36,847 nt of DNA from DASRCB01 sp035653295 (GTDB taxonomy: Bacteria > Acidobacteriota > Terriglobia > Bryobacterales > Bryobacteraceae), in contig DASRCB010000122.1 in the NCBI GenBank assembly GCA_035653295.1, forward strand, positions 1 through 36,847, in the 5' to 3' direction. Of the stretch, positions 1 to 7,833 are shown piece by piece. Under the pieces are notes generated by a model that worked only from the letters and a program-made list of their open reading frames with translations, made no database searches and had not been told where the DNA came from. A program made the translations under genes and the position numbers. How positions within the stretch are numbered: position 1 is the stretch's first letter; each line of letters starts with the position of its first letter.

Positions 1-960
1 GTGCTGGCGATTCCTTTCGTTGGCCTGATCCAATGCTCCTTCGGCCTTCTGAGCGGAGTTCGCTTCGGCTGGCTGCTTCAGGCATGGGAATTCCCATATG
101 CGGTCCAGTACGACCGCACGGCGTGGCCTCACCAGGCTCTGCTCGCGGATATCGCGCGCCTGCGGCCCGCTTCGCCCGGCGCCCGATCACTCGTCACGAT
201 CGCCACTGACAGCGAGCGCTTCAATGCCGACAATTTCACGCTCGCCGCCCTCGTTGGCAGACTTCCGTTCGATGTTTCCACGACGGCATGGGCGCCGAAT
301 GCAGACGCGGCAGTCCGGCAGGTGTGCGAGTCGTCCTACACCCTGTACAGGGAGGGCGGCGAGGACAGGTCCCCTTACGACCGCTTTGGCGCGGCTGTCT
401 TCCGCGAGCTGCAGGACCGCTCCAGGTTCATCGAAGTACCGATCTCCCGCAAACTGCCGGACGGCGGCATTGCCCATGTCTACGCGAACCTGCAGATCGG
501 CCGGTTTCTGCGGAAGTCCGCGTTCTTTCACAGCGCGGCCATGCAGCTCGCGGACGATGTTCCCAGTCAGACCCTCGTTTTCGGAGGCCGACTGCGGCTG
601 GAGGCATTTTCGGCAGACACGTTGCCGCCGGGAATGCGCGTGCGATTCCTGTGGCGCAGCGTCCGTCCGCTGGATTTCAACTGGCGCTGCTTCATGCACG
701 TGCTGAACGAGCGCGGTGCAATGGTGAACGTCGATCACCATATCCTCGCCGGCCAGCCGCCGCTCACAACCTGGCGCGCGGGCGATGCGGCGTACGAGGA
801 ATTCCTCATCCCCTCGGCCGAGTTGCCCCGCGGCATCGCGTTACGGCTCAGGTTCGGGTTCTTCCGCCCGGACACGGGTGAGCGGCTGCATGTCGACGCG
901 AGCACTCTCCCGACGACGGACGGTGAAACGGCCATCCTGGCTGCAGCAAGCGCCCCATAA
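1..960 (+). CDS. C-terminal part of a membrane glycosyltransferase-like protein (partial at window edge)
   Basis: The frame is open from the first base to TAA at 958-960, so the visible 319 residues are probably the tail of a longer protein; the GTG at position 1 may be internal. The first ~30 residues are hydrophobic (end of a membrane region). The rest is a soluble domain with alternating beta-type segments, as in the extracytoplasmic C-terminal domains of GT39/ArnT-like or other polyprenyl-sugar-dependent glycosyltransferases. No catalytic motif lies in the visible part, so the family is inferred from architecture only. accA follows after 30 bp. Alternative: another multi-pass protein with a large periplasmic tail. 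Confidence 0.5.
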   Translation: MLAIPFVGLIQCSFGLLSGVRFGWLLQAWEFPYAVQYDRTAWPHQALLADIARLRPASPGARSLVTIATDSERFNADNFTLAALVGRLPFDVSTTAWAPNADAAVRQVCESSYTLYREGGEDRSPYDRFGAAVFRELQDRSRFIEVPISRKLPDGGIAHVYANLQIGRFLRKSAFFHSAAMQLADDVPSQTLVFGGRLRLEAFSADTLPPGMRVRFLWRSVRPLDFNWRCFMHVLNERGAMVNVDHHILAGQPPLTTWRAGDAAYEEFLIPSAELPRGIALRLRFGFFRPDTGERLHVDASTLPTTDGETAILAAASAP

Positions 961-990
961 CGGTAAATCGCGGCTGCTACTCTTGACTGA

Positions 991-1860
991 GTGCCCGACG
1001 AAGCAAACCAGAGCGCACCCGAGGAACCTGCCGCTGCGGCGCCCGTGGCGACGAATCCCGCCTGGGAACGAGTGCTGCTGGCGCGGCACCCGAAACGCCC
1101 CCACAGTCTCGACTACATCGAGCGCATCTTCACGGACTTCCACGAGCTGCACGGCGATCGCGCGTTCGCCGACGATGCCGCGATAGTTGGCGGGTTTGCA
1201 TTTCTGGATGACCGTCCCGTGATGGTCATCGGTCAGCAGAAGGGCCGCGATACAAAGCAGAAACTGCACCGGAACTTCGGTATGCCCAAGCCGGAGGGAT
1301 ATCGCAAAGCGATGCGCCTGATGCACATGGCGGCGAAGTTTTCCCGGCCGGTGATCACTCTGGTGGATACGCCCGGCGCATACCCAGGCATCGACGCCGA
1401 GGAGCGCGGGCAGGCGGAAGCAATCGCGGTAAGTCTGCGGGAGATGGCGCGCATGGCCACGCCGATCATCGTGGTGATCATCGGTGAAGGCGGCAGCGGC
1501 GGCGCGCTGGCGCTCGGCGTCGGCAACCGCGTGTACATGCTGGAAAATTCCGTCTACAGCGTGATCTCGCCGGAGAGCTGCGCCGCCATCATCTACCGCG
1601 ATTCCGCGCAGGCGCCGCGCGCGGCCGAAGCGCTGCGACTCACCGCTCAGGACCTGCTCGGCTTCGGACTGGTGGATGGCGTGATCCCCGAACCGGAAGG
1701 CGGCGCTCAGAACGATTACGATCAGGCCGCCGCGGCAGTACGCGAGACGCTGCGCTCAGCGCTCGCGGAGCTCACGCCGATCCCCGGGGCCACGCTCATC
1801 GACGAGCGCTATCGCAAGTTCCGCGCTATGGGCAATTTCTTCGCCGGAGGTCCGGCCTGA
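991..1860 (+). CDS. accA: Acetyl-CoA carboxylase carboxyltransferase subunit alpha
   Basis: AccA with AccD forms the carboxyltransferase that moves CO2 from biotin-BCCP to acetyl-CoA, giving malonyl-CoA for fatty acid synthesis in the cytoplasm. The 289-residue product shows family signatures in order: RHPKRPHSLDYIERIF near residue 31, the FHELHGDRAFADDAAIVGG segment, QKGRDTKQKLHRNFGMPKPE, LVDTPGAYPGIDAEERGQAE, and the oxyanion-type glycine stretch GEGGSGGALALGVGNR. The length is slightly below the usual ~315-320 residues because the N-terminus is an Ala/Pro-rich extension instead of a helical leader. The start is GTG at 991. A weak extended -10 (TGCTACTCT) ends 7 nt before it and no Shine-Dalgarno is evident. 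The stop overlaps the CTG start proposed for the next small gene. Confidence 0.95.
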   Translation: MPDEANQSAPEEPAAAAPVATNPAWERVLLARHPKRPHSLDYIERIFTDFHELHGDRAFADDAAIVGGFAFLDDRPVMVIGQQKGRDTKQKLHRNFGMPKPEGYRKAMRLMHMAAKFSRPVITLVDTPGAYPGIDAEERGQAEAIAVSLREMARMATPIIVVIIGEGGSGGALALGVGNRVYMLENSVYSVISPESCAAIIYRDSAQAPRAAEALRLTAQDLLGFGLVDGVIPEPEGGAQNDYDQAAAAVRETLRSALAELTPIPGATLIDERYRKFRAMGNFFAGGPA

Positions 1861-2135
1861 GGCGGCCCGCCGTCATTCTGCTGATCATCGCGGCGGTCAT
1901 CCTGCTGATCGTCGTCCTGTTCCGATTCACCATGAGCCAGGCGCGATACCGCGTCGAGCTGTGCATCGATTTCCAGGGACGAAGCAACTGCGCCCGCGCG
2001 GCCGGCAGCACCGAGCAGTTCGCCACCCAGGCCGCCACGACAAACGCCTGCGCCACCATCGCGTCCGGCGTGACCGAGGTCATGGCCTGCGAACACACCG
2101 CGCCTTCCCGTGTGACCTGGCTCAAGAGGCCGTGA
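1857..2135 (+). CDS. Small single-pass membrane protein, probable CTG start overlapping the accA stop
   Basis: A 92-residue frame begins with CTG at 1857, overlapping the accA TGA as CTGA. GGAGG at 1846-1850 lies 6 nt before this CTG, an ideal Shine-Dalgarno placement. The first 25 codons encode a basic LRRP start, then a hydrophobic helix rich in Ile, Leu and Val, then a ~65-residue soluble tail with four cysteines that could form disulfides outside the cytoplasm. The only in-frame ATG (1932) would remove the whole membrane helix and lacks a ribosome site. I recognise no family. Translational coupling suggests co-expression with accA. Start choice is inference; the hydrophobic helix is directly visible. 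Confidence 0.6.
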   Translation: MRRPAVILLIIAAVILLIVVLFRFTMSQARYRVELCIDFQGRSNCARAAGSTEQFATQAATTNACATIASGVTEVMACEHTAPSRVTWLKRP

Positions 2136-2154
2136 GCGCGATACTGTTCGATAT

Positions 2155-3060
2155 ATGCGCCTGGTCGAGATCAGCGCAACCGAGTCGGGACGGGGCGACG
2201 AACTCGCGGCCGAACTGGAACAGGGCAATATCCTCTTCCTGCCCTCCAGCCCGCTGCTGCCGTCCACCGGGAAGACGGCCATCCTGCGCGACCTGAATCG
2301 CGTGGACACGCGCGTCCATAAAAACATCGCGTACAAGCCGCAGCAGGACCGCGTCACCGGCCTGAGCGGCGCTCCGAAAAACGCCGTAAAGGATGTCGGC
2401 GGCGTGCTTCGCGCATACTCGCGCGATGCGGTCAGCCTGGTGCAGAAGCTGATCCCGAGGTACGCCGCGAACTGGCACATCGATTACGCCAGCTTTCGGC
2501 CGCAGGAGGAACAGGGTCGCGACCTGCCATGGAAGAAGCGCAACGACCTGCTGCACGTGGACGCTTTTCCCACCCGCCCCACGCGCGGCGATCTGATCCT
2601 GCGAGTATTCACCAACGTGCACCAGTCGAGGACCCGCGATTGGCTGACTTCGGAGCCGTTCGCCTGGATCGCTCGTCGGTACGGCAAGGATGCCGGGCTC
2701 GAAGGCTACGCCCGTCAGGCGCGGTCCGGCGGAGCGAAGTTCAGGCGGACCCTGGCCGGCGCGCTGGGGCGAATCGGCTTGCCGTTCCGCGACCGCACGC
2801 CTTACGACTCGTTCATGCTGCACCTGCATGACTACCTGAAGCACCGCGATGACTACCAGGCTTCCTGCCCCAAGTACGACTTCCGGTTCCCTCCAGGTTC
2901 GAGCTGGATGGTCTTCACCGACATCGTCCCCCACGCCGTCATGGCCGGCCAATACGCGCTGGAGCAGACCATCATCGTGCCGCGATCGGCGCTGGCGAAG
3001 CCGGAAGCAGCCCCGGCGGCGATTCTCGAACAACTGGCCGGCGTGAGTCTGACGGACTGA
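2155..3060 (+). CDS. kdoO: Kdo hydroxylase (Fe(II)/2-oxoglutarate-dependent type)
   Basis: The family oxidises 3-deoxy-D-manno-octulosonic acid in the LPS inner core to Ko (3-hydroxylation), using O2, Fe(II) and 2-oxoglutarate. The 301-residue protein carries the family blocks VHKNIAYKPQQDRVTG (residues ~54-69), YASFRPQEEQGRDLP and LLHVDAFPTRPTRGDLILRV. Putative iron ligands are H134 and D136 in the HVD motif and H260 in VPHAVMAG, giving the usual HxD...H triad. There is no signal peptide, so it should act at the cytoplasmic face. It is downstream of accA and the small membrane protein, so this is an envelope-lipid neighbourhood. Its TGA abuts the stop of the convergent cobA-hemD (TGA|TCA at 3058-3063). 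Enzymatic activity is inferred from family. Confidence 0.88.
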   Translation: MRLVEISATESGRGDELAAELEQGNILFLPSSPLLPSTGKTAILRDLNRVDTRVHKNIAYKPQQDRVTGLSGAPKNAVKDVGGVLRAYSRDAVSLVQKLIPRYAANWHIDYASFRPQEEQGRDLPWKKRNDLLHVDAFPTRPTRGDLILRVFTNVHQSRTRDWLTSEPFAWIARRYGKDAGLEGYARQARSGGAKFRRTLAGALGRIGLPFRDRTPYDSFMLHLHDYLKHRDDYQASCPKYDFRFPPGSSWMVFTDIVPHAVMAGQYALEQTIIVPRSALAKPEAAPAAILEQLAGVSLTD

Positions 3061-4548
3061 TCAGAGCCGGCCGTCGCCGGCGACAATCGCGGCAAGCAGG
3101 CCGTCGATCGTGAACTCGGCTGCTTCGACGTCCACCGCTACGCCGTTCGCGCGCAGCGTTTCCGACGTCACCGGGCCGATGGACGCAACACGCAGGCCGT
3201 TCAGCGCCTCGCGCCCGGCGATCTCCAGAAAGTTATTCACCGTCGATGAGCTCGTGAACGTGATCCAGTCGGGCCGGCGCGCGCCTCTGAGGATCTCCCG
3301 GGCACGCTCCTCTGCGTCCGCGGGAACGACGTTCCGATACGCTTCGACCACATCCACCTGAGCGCCAGCCTTCGCCAACGCAAGCGGAATCAGGTCCCGA
3401 GCCACCGCAGCGCGGGGGATCAGCACGCGAGAGCCTTGCAGGTCCACGCCGTCGAAGGCGGCTACGAGGCTCTCAGCCACATAGCGGTCCGGCATCAGAT
3501 CGACTTTGAGATGCAGTTCCGCGAGAGCCCGGGCGGTCGCCGGACCGATCGCGCAGATGCGCGCCCGCGTGGCCCGCATGTCCAGCTTCGAGCGATCCAG
3601 CGCCTCGGTAAAGAACCGCACCCCGTTCGTGCTGGTGAAGATCAGCCAGTCATAAGCACTGAGACGCGCTATGGCTTCTTCGAGCGGTCGAGGGTCCGGC
3701 GGAGCTTCCAGCGATATGACAGGCAGCTCCAGGACCTCTGCGCCGAGTGCGTGCAACTTATTACGAAGCTCGGAGGCCTGGGCGGCGGCGCGGGTAATCA
3801 CGATGCGCCGGCCGAACAGCGGCAGGCGCTCGTACCAGCTCAGCTTCTCGCGCAGCCGCACCACCTCGCCGATGATGATGGTCGCCGGCGGTTTCATCCC
3901 CGCCCGCTCGATATCCTGAGCCAGCGTGGCCAGCGTGCCGGTGATCGTTTGTTGATCCGGCCGCGTGCCCCAGCGCACGGCCATCGCGGGCGTATCGCCG
4001 GAGCGGCCGCGAGCCATGATTTCGCGCGCGATGTCGGCGAGCGCGGTCAGGCCCATGAAGACCACCAGCGTCTCCGAAACGCCCACCTTGTCCCAGTCGA
4101 TCTGTGGAACGGAGTGGCCGGTGACGAAGGTCACCACGGACGTGTGTTCGCGATGCGTGAGCGGCACGCCTGTGTAGGCGCCAATGCCCAGCGGCGAGGT
4201 CACGCCGGGAACTACCTCGAAGGGAATGCCGGCGGCCGCCAGCGCTTCCACCTCTTCCCCGCCCCGCCCGAACAGGAACGGATCGCCGCCTTTGAGCCGC
4301 ACCACCGTGAGTCCGCGGCGCGCGCGTTCGATCAGCAGCGCCGTGATCTCTTCCTGTGTGAACGCGTGCGCGGATTTCTTCTTACCGACGTACAGGCGTT
4401 CTGCATGCGGCGGCGCGAGCTCCAGCAGTGACTCGGGGGCGAGATGATCGTAGAGCACCGCATCGGCAAGGCCCAGAACACGCCGCCCCTTGACGGTGAT
4501 CAGCTCCGGATCTCCCGGACCAGCTCCAACCAGATAGACCCGGCTCAC
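3061..4548 (-). CDS. cobA-hemD: Fused uroporphyrinogen-III C-methyltransferase / uroporphyrinogen-III synthase
   Basis: This bifunctional tetrapyrrole enzyme has an N-terminal SUMT half (about residues 1-245) that methylates uroporphyrinogen III to precorrin-2 with SAM, shown by VYLVGAGPGDPELITVKG and GGDPFLFGRGGEEVE. The C-terminal half (about 250-495) is HemD, which cyclises hydroxymethylbilane, with RRIVITRAAAQASELRNKL and the FTSTNGVRFF segment typical of the family. The start chosen is GTG at 4548, preceded by AAGGGG, giving 495 residues. A TTG at 4578 would add ten residues of poor quality. It is last in the hem operon, separated from hemC by a hairpin cluster. Precorrin-2 feeds siroheme, needed by the nitrite/sulfite reductase at 9946-11724; the dehydrogenase/chelatase step is not in this window. 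Confidence 0.93.
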   Translation of the reverse strand: MSRVYLVGAGPGDPELITVKGRRVLGLADAVLYDHLAPESLLELAPPHAERLYVGKKKSAHAFTQEEITALLIERARRGLTVVRLKGGDPFLFGRGGEEVEALAAAGIPFEVVPGVTSPLGIGAYTGVPLTHREHTSVVTFVTGHSVPQIDWDKVGVSETLVVFMGLTALADIAREIMARGRSGDTPAMAVRWGTRPDQQTITGTLATLAQDIERAGMKPPATIIIGEVVRLREKLSWYERLPLFGRRIVITRAAAQASELRNKLHALGAEVLELPVISLEAPPDPRPLEEAIARLSAYDWLIFTSTNGVRFFTEALDRSKLDMRATRARICAIGPATARALAELHLKVDLMPDRYVAESLVAAFDGVDLQGSRVLIPRAAVARDLIPLALAKAGAQVDVVEAYRNVVPADAEERAREILRGARRPDWITFTSSSTVNNFLEIAGREALNGLRVASIGPVTSETLRANGVAVDVEAAEFTIDGLLAAIVAGDGRL

Positions 4549-4564
4549 ACGCCCCTTCGCGCCG

Positions 4565-4725
4565 CATGCTGGCCACAAGGCCAGCCTTCGTTTTTGTGGG
4601 GCAGGAACTCTGCCTCCGGCGGGCTCTTAGCCCGCGTGGTCGGGTCGGGGCGCATGCCAAACCGGCGTAAGCCGGCCGTTTCGGACGGCCGCCGCCATCC
4701 GTGCAGCCGAAAAGGCCTGCACCGC
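4565..4725. repeat. Cluster of short inverted repeats inside the heme operon
   Basis: The ~200 bp between hemC and cobA-hemD contain no gene but at least five adjacent hairpins: CTGGCC-ACAA-GGCCAG (4569-4584), GCGGGCT-CTT-AGCCCGC (4619-4635), CCGGC-GTAA-GCCGG (4662-4675), GGCCGT-TTCGG-ACGGCC (4674-4690) and GTGCAG...CTGCAC (4701-4722). The block TGTGGGGCAGGA followed by a GGCGGGC/GCCCGC stem is laid out like the block at 15248-15291, which starts GGTGGGGCAGGA and has the same kind of GC stem. I read it as a dispersed mosaic repeat. Transcribed on the - strand it could act as a processing or attenuation zone between hemC and hemD. Confidence 0.7.
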
Positions 4726-4750
4726 GCGAGAACCATGGGTTGCAGTTGCC

Positions 4751-5656
4751 TCACGACCGTCCGTAAACCTCATCCAAAATCTCCCGCGCTCCCGCGGTCA
4801 GCAACTCCTCACCGAGCCGCTGCCCAATCGCGCGCGCCTCCGACGCCTCGCCGCGCGCGTTCCGGCGAATGATGCACGCCCCATCAGGCGCGACCACCAC
4901 TGCGTCCATCTTCACTGCACGGCCATCGACCACGGCATGCGCGCCGATAGGGACCTGGCATCCGCCCCCGAGTGTCGCCAGCACCGCGCGCTCCGCCGTC
5001 ACCGCCGTCCTTGTGTTCGCATCGTCAAGGCGCCCGCAAAGCTGGAGCGCGCGACCGTTGTCCGCCCGCGTTTCCACCGCCAGCGCTCCCTGCCCGACGG
5101 CGGGACACATGAAATCCGGATCGAGCACCTCGGCGATGCGTCCGTCCAGCCCCAGCCGCCGCAGTCCCGCCGACGCCAGCACGATCGCCTCGTATTGCCC
5201 TTCATCCAGCTTGCGCACACGCGTGTCCACATTGCCCCGGATGGTTTCAATTACCAGATCCTGGCGATGAGCCCGCAGTTGCGCGGCCCGCCGCAGCGAG
5301 CTGGTGCCCACCCGCGCGCCCTCCACCAATTCGTCCCAGCGCCGGCCCACCAGCGCATCGCGTGGATCTTCGCGCTCCGGAATCGCCGCCAGCGTGAGCC
5401 CGTCCGGCAGTTCCGTGGGCATGTCCTTCAGGCTGTGCACCGCCACATCGATGTCACCGCGCAGCAGCGCCTCCTCGATCTCTTTCGTGAACAGGCCCTT
5501 CGTCCCCACCTTCGATAGCGGCACATCGGTGATCTTGTCGCCGGTGGTGTGGATAATCTCGATCCGCGCCTCTTCACCGAGCGCCGCCAGCCGGGACTGG
5601 ATCCAGCGCGCCTGCCACACCGCCAGCTGCGAACCTCGTGAGCCGATGGTCAGCAT
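4751..5656 (-). CDS. hemC: Porphobilinogen deaminase (hydroxymethylbilane synthase)
   Basis: HemC polymerises four porphobilinogens into hydroxymethylbilane on a dipyrromethane cofactor. The 301-residue product begins MLTIGSRGSQLAVWQ, contains the catalytic VAVHSLKDMP motif (D78), the substrate-binding arginines in GTSSLRRAAQLR and IETIRGNVDTR, and the cofactor-anchoring cysteine C233 in LGGGCQVPIG. The start is ATG at 5656, which overlaps the hemA stop by one base (TGATG); a GTG directly upstream would add only one residue. Tight coupling to hemA indicates co-translation. Confidence 0.96.
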   Translation of the reverse strand: MLTIGSRGSQLAVWQARWIQSRLAALGEEARIEIIHTTGDKITDVPLSKVGTKGLFTKEIEEALLRGDIDVAVHSLKDMPTELPDGLTLAAIPEREDPRDALVGRRWDELVEGARVGTSSLRRAAQLRAHRQDLVIETIRGNVDTRVRKLDEGQYEAIVLASAGLRRLGLDGRIAEVLDPDFMCPAVGQGALAVETRADNGRALQLCGRLDDANTRTAVTAERAVLATLGGGCQVPIGAHAVVDGRAVKMDAVVVAPDGACIIRRNARGEASEARAIGQRLGEELLTAGAREILDEVYGRS

Positions 5657-6921
5657 CACGCGCCCAGCCGGAACACGCGCCGGACGGCGTTCAGCAGTTG
5701 CTCGCCGTCGGGCTCCGCGGCATTGCGGCGCAGCTCCGAGATGGGCCCGTGCGCGATCTTGTTAATCAGTCCTCGGGTGAGCGCTTCCAGAGCTTCCTCC
5801 TGTTGCGGCGTGAGCGTTCCGAAGCGGCCCTTCATCCTCGCTACCTCGGCCGCGCGCATGGCTTCCAGCTGCTCCTGAAGACTGACAATTGTAGGAACCA
5901 CCTCGCGCGCCCGCAGGCGGACGAGCATGCGGTCCACCTCTTCCTGGATGATCTGCTCCGCCTCGTTCGCCACCTGCTGGCGATGTTCGACATTGGAATC
6001 GACCACCCGCTGGAGGTCGTCGATGTCATAGAGAAAGACGTTCTCGACCTTGTTCACCGCGGGGTCGATGTTGCGCGGGACGGCGATGTCGATGAGGAAC
6101 ATGGGCCGGTTCTTCCGGACTTCCACCACTTTCTTCATCTGCTCGGGCGTCAGGATGTAATGCGGCGCCCCGCTGGAGGTGATTACGATATCCACCTGCG
6201 GCAATACGCTGTTGAAGCGCTCGTAATCCACCACCTGGCCATCCCACTGCCGGGCCATCTCCGCCGCGCGTTCGCGGGTGCGGTTGGTGACCATCAGCCG
6301 CGGCGCGCCGCAGCGGCGCAGGTGGCGCGCGGCGGCCTCGGCCATCTTGCCGGCGCCGACCACCATCACCGTGGTGTTCTTCAGGTTGCCGAAGATCTCG
6401 CGCGCAAGCTCCACCGCGGCGAAGCTCACCGATACCGCGCTGGAGCCGATCTCGGTTTCGGTGCGCACCCGCTTGGCCACGCTGAACGCCCGCGTAAGCA
6501 GCGCGTCCAGGAATCCGGAGATCGCGCCGTGCTCGCGCGCAACAGACCAGGCCGCTTTCAGCTGGCCGAGAATCTGCGGCTCTCCTACAACCATCGAGTC
6601 CAGGCTGGCCGCCACACGGAACAGGTGATGGATGGCGTCGCGATCGGCGAATCGATACAGATACGGCGTCACCCATTCGCGCTCCACATGGCGGTTCTCC
6701 GCCAGAAACTCGTCGGCGCAGCGCGCCGCCTCGGCGCCATCTTCGGTGGCAAGGGCGATCTCCACGCGGTTGCAGGTGGAAAGGATCATTCCCTCCAGCA
6801 CCCCCGGCCGGTGCTTCAGATCGCGAAGCGCGTCGCTGATGTTCGCTGCATCGAAGGCGAGCCGCTCGCGCACCTCGACCGGGGCCGTGCGGTGGTTCAC
6901 GCCTGTGATGCAGAATTTCAT
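5656..6921 (-). CDS. hemA: Glutamyl-tRNA reductase
   Basis: HemA reduces glutamyl-tRNA(Glu) to glutamate-1-semialdehyde with NADPH, the committed step of C5 tetrapyrrole synthesis. Visible features are MKFCITGVNHRTAPVEVRER at the N-terminus, the nucleophilic C50 in ILSTCNRVEIA, VVGEPQILGQLK, the NADPH-binding MVVGAGKMAEAAARHL with TNRTRERA, and a C-terminal helical dimerisation domain. The start is ATG at 6921, matching the family N-terminus and overlapping the upstream stop as ATGA; longer upstream frames only read back into the hemX-like gene. The length of 421 residues is normal. Confidence 0.96.
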   Translation of the reverse strand: MKFCITGVNHRTAPVEVRERLAFDAANISDALRDLKHRPGVLEGMILSTCNRVEIALATEDGAEAARCADEFLAENRHVEREWVTPYLYRFADRDAIHHLFRVAASLDSMVVGEPQILGQLKAAWSVAREHGAISGFLDALLTRAFSVAKRVRTETEIGSSAVSVSFAAVELAREIFGNLKNTTVMVVGAGKMAEAAARHLRRCGAPRLMVTNRTRERAAEMARQWDGQVVDYERFNSVLPQVDIVITSSGAPHYILTPEQMKKVVEVRKNRPMFLIDIAVPRNIDPAVNKVENVFLYDIDDLQRVVDSNVEHRQQVANEAEQIIQEEVDRMLVRLRAREVVPTIVSLQEQLEAMRAAEVARMKGRFGTLTPQQEEALEALTRGLINKIAHGPISELRRNAAEPDGEQLLNAVRRVFRLGA

Positions 6922-7736
6922 TGTTCGAGTATCGAGCGCAGGCCCACATGCGCGGCCCATGTCAGAGCCGCGCAGCACAGTACTGTTATGGCCATAACCG
7001 CGGCTTTGCGTCCGCGCCATCCCGCCGTCGCCCGCAGGAACACCATCAGCAGATACACCAGCCAGGTCAGCAGCGCCAGACCGATTCGCGGATAACCGAT
7101 CCAGCGCGATCCGGTTTCAATGAACGCCCACGTGATCGCCGCGATCACGCCGAGGGTGATGAACAGGAACCCGAAGCTCATGGCGTGCGTGATCAGGCTG
7201 TCGAGCGTGGCCAGAGGCGGGAGGCGGTCGAAGAGCGCGGACGGGCGCTTCCGCTTCAGCTGCCGCTCCTGAATCAAATAGAAGATCGATCCCACCGCCG
7301 TCAGCAGCAGGCCGGCATAGCCGAGAAGGATCAGCACAACATGCAGCAGCAGCCACGCATCGCGAAGGCGCGTATTGGGCCAGGAGGCGATGGGAGTTTC
7401 CATCGAGCCGATCAGTGTCATCAGAAACACAACCGGAAAAATGAACACACTCAGGCTGCTGAACCGGTATTGCAGGTAAACAATGAGGAACGAAATGCCG
7501 ATGATCAGTGCACACAGTGAGATGGTTTCGAAGAAGTTGTTCACCGGCAGATGGCCGAGCGCCAGCGATGATTCGACGACGGCTACGATCTGCAGAACCA
7601 CACCCGTGTAGAAGGCGAACAGCGCGGCCGGGAACAGCGTATTGCGCCTTGCCGTAACCACCGTCACGGCATGCGCCAGACCCACTGAATAGAGCACTGC
7701 CGCCACGCGCAGCCACAGCACTCCAGTCTCGTGCAT
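6918..7736 (-). CDS. hemX: CcsA/HemX-like cytochrome c assembly family membrane protein
   Basis: This 272-residue polytopic protein has about eight hydrophobic segments and belongs by appearance to the cytochrome c assembly (CcsA/CcmC/HemX) family. Visible are FETISLCALIIGISFLI, conserved Trp/His positions such as LLLHVVLILLGYAGLLL, and ITWAFIETGSRWIGYPRIG, which corresponds to a degenerate heme-handling WWD region. In Firmicutes a HemX neighbour modulates HemA abundance, and the position immediately before hemA (ATGA overlap) supports that role here. A canonical tryptophan-rich WWD motif is not intact, which favours HemX over a CcsA ligase. The start ATG has a TATACT element 7 nt upstream and no Shine-Dalgarno. 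Confidence 0.75.
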   Translation of the reverse strand: MHETGVLWLRVAAVLYSVGLAHAVTVVTARRNTLFPAALFAFYTGVVLQIVAVVESSLALGHLPVNNFFETISLCALIIGISFLIVYLQYRFSSLSVFIFPVVFLMTLIGSMETPIASWPNTRLRDAWLLLHVVLILLGYAGLLLTAVGSIFYLIQERQLKRKRPSALFDRLPPLATLDSLITHAMSFGFLFITLGVIAAITWAFIETGSRWIGYPRIGLALLTWLVYLLMVFLRATAGWRGRKAAVMAITVLCCAALTWAAHVGLRSILEQ

Positions 7737-7751
7737 TTATTTCAGTATAAG
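7737..7751 (-). promoter_or_regulatory. Candidate -10 element of the hem operon, leaderless or near-leaderless
   Basis: On the - strand TATACT (7749 down to 7744) is followed by GAAATAA and then the ATG of the hemX-like gene at 7736. With the usual 6-8 nt from -10 to transcription start, the mRNA would begin at or within a base or two of the ATG. No -35 consensus is seen at 17 nt. The overlapping + strand reads TATAAG (7746-7751) and could serve the SDR gene with a leader of about 75 nt. Confidence 0.4.
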
Positions 7752-7833
7752 CAGGACCACTGTTTTCTCGCCGATTTTACATGCCGGCGGAAACGAAGCG
7801 GAGTTCATTGCGCGGCGAACGCATCAAAGAGAT

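Noticed and set aside
2138..2155. GATACT as leaderless promoter of kdoO
   Set aside because: Only four of six matches and 9 nt from the ATG; the gene is close behind its neighbour and may be co-transcribed.
4569..4599. Plus-strand terminator (hairpin followed by TTTTT)
   Set aside because: No + strand gene ends before it; the hairpin is part of the repeat cluster and the operon runs on the opposite strand.
5638..7095. Long + strand frame across hemC, hemA and the hemX-like gene
   Set aside because: It crosses several well-defined genes on the other strand and has no domain; it is a codon-bias shadow.
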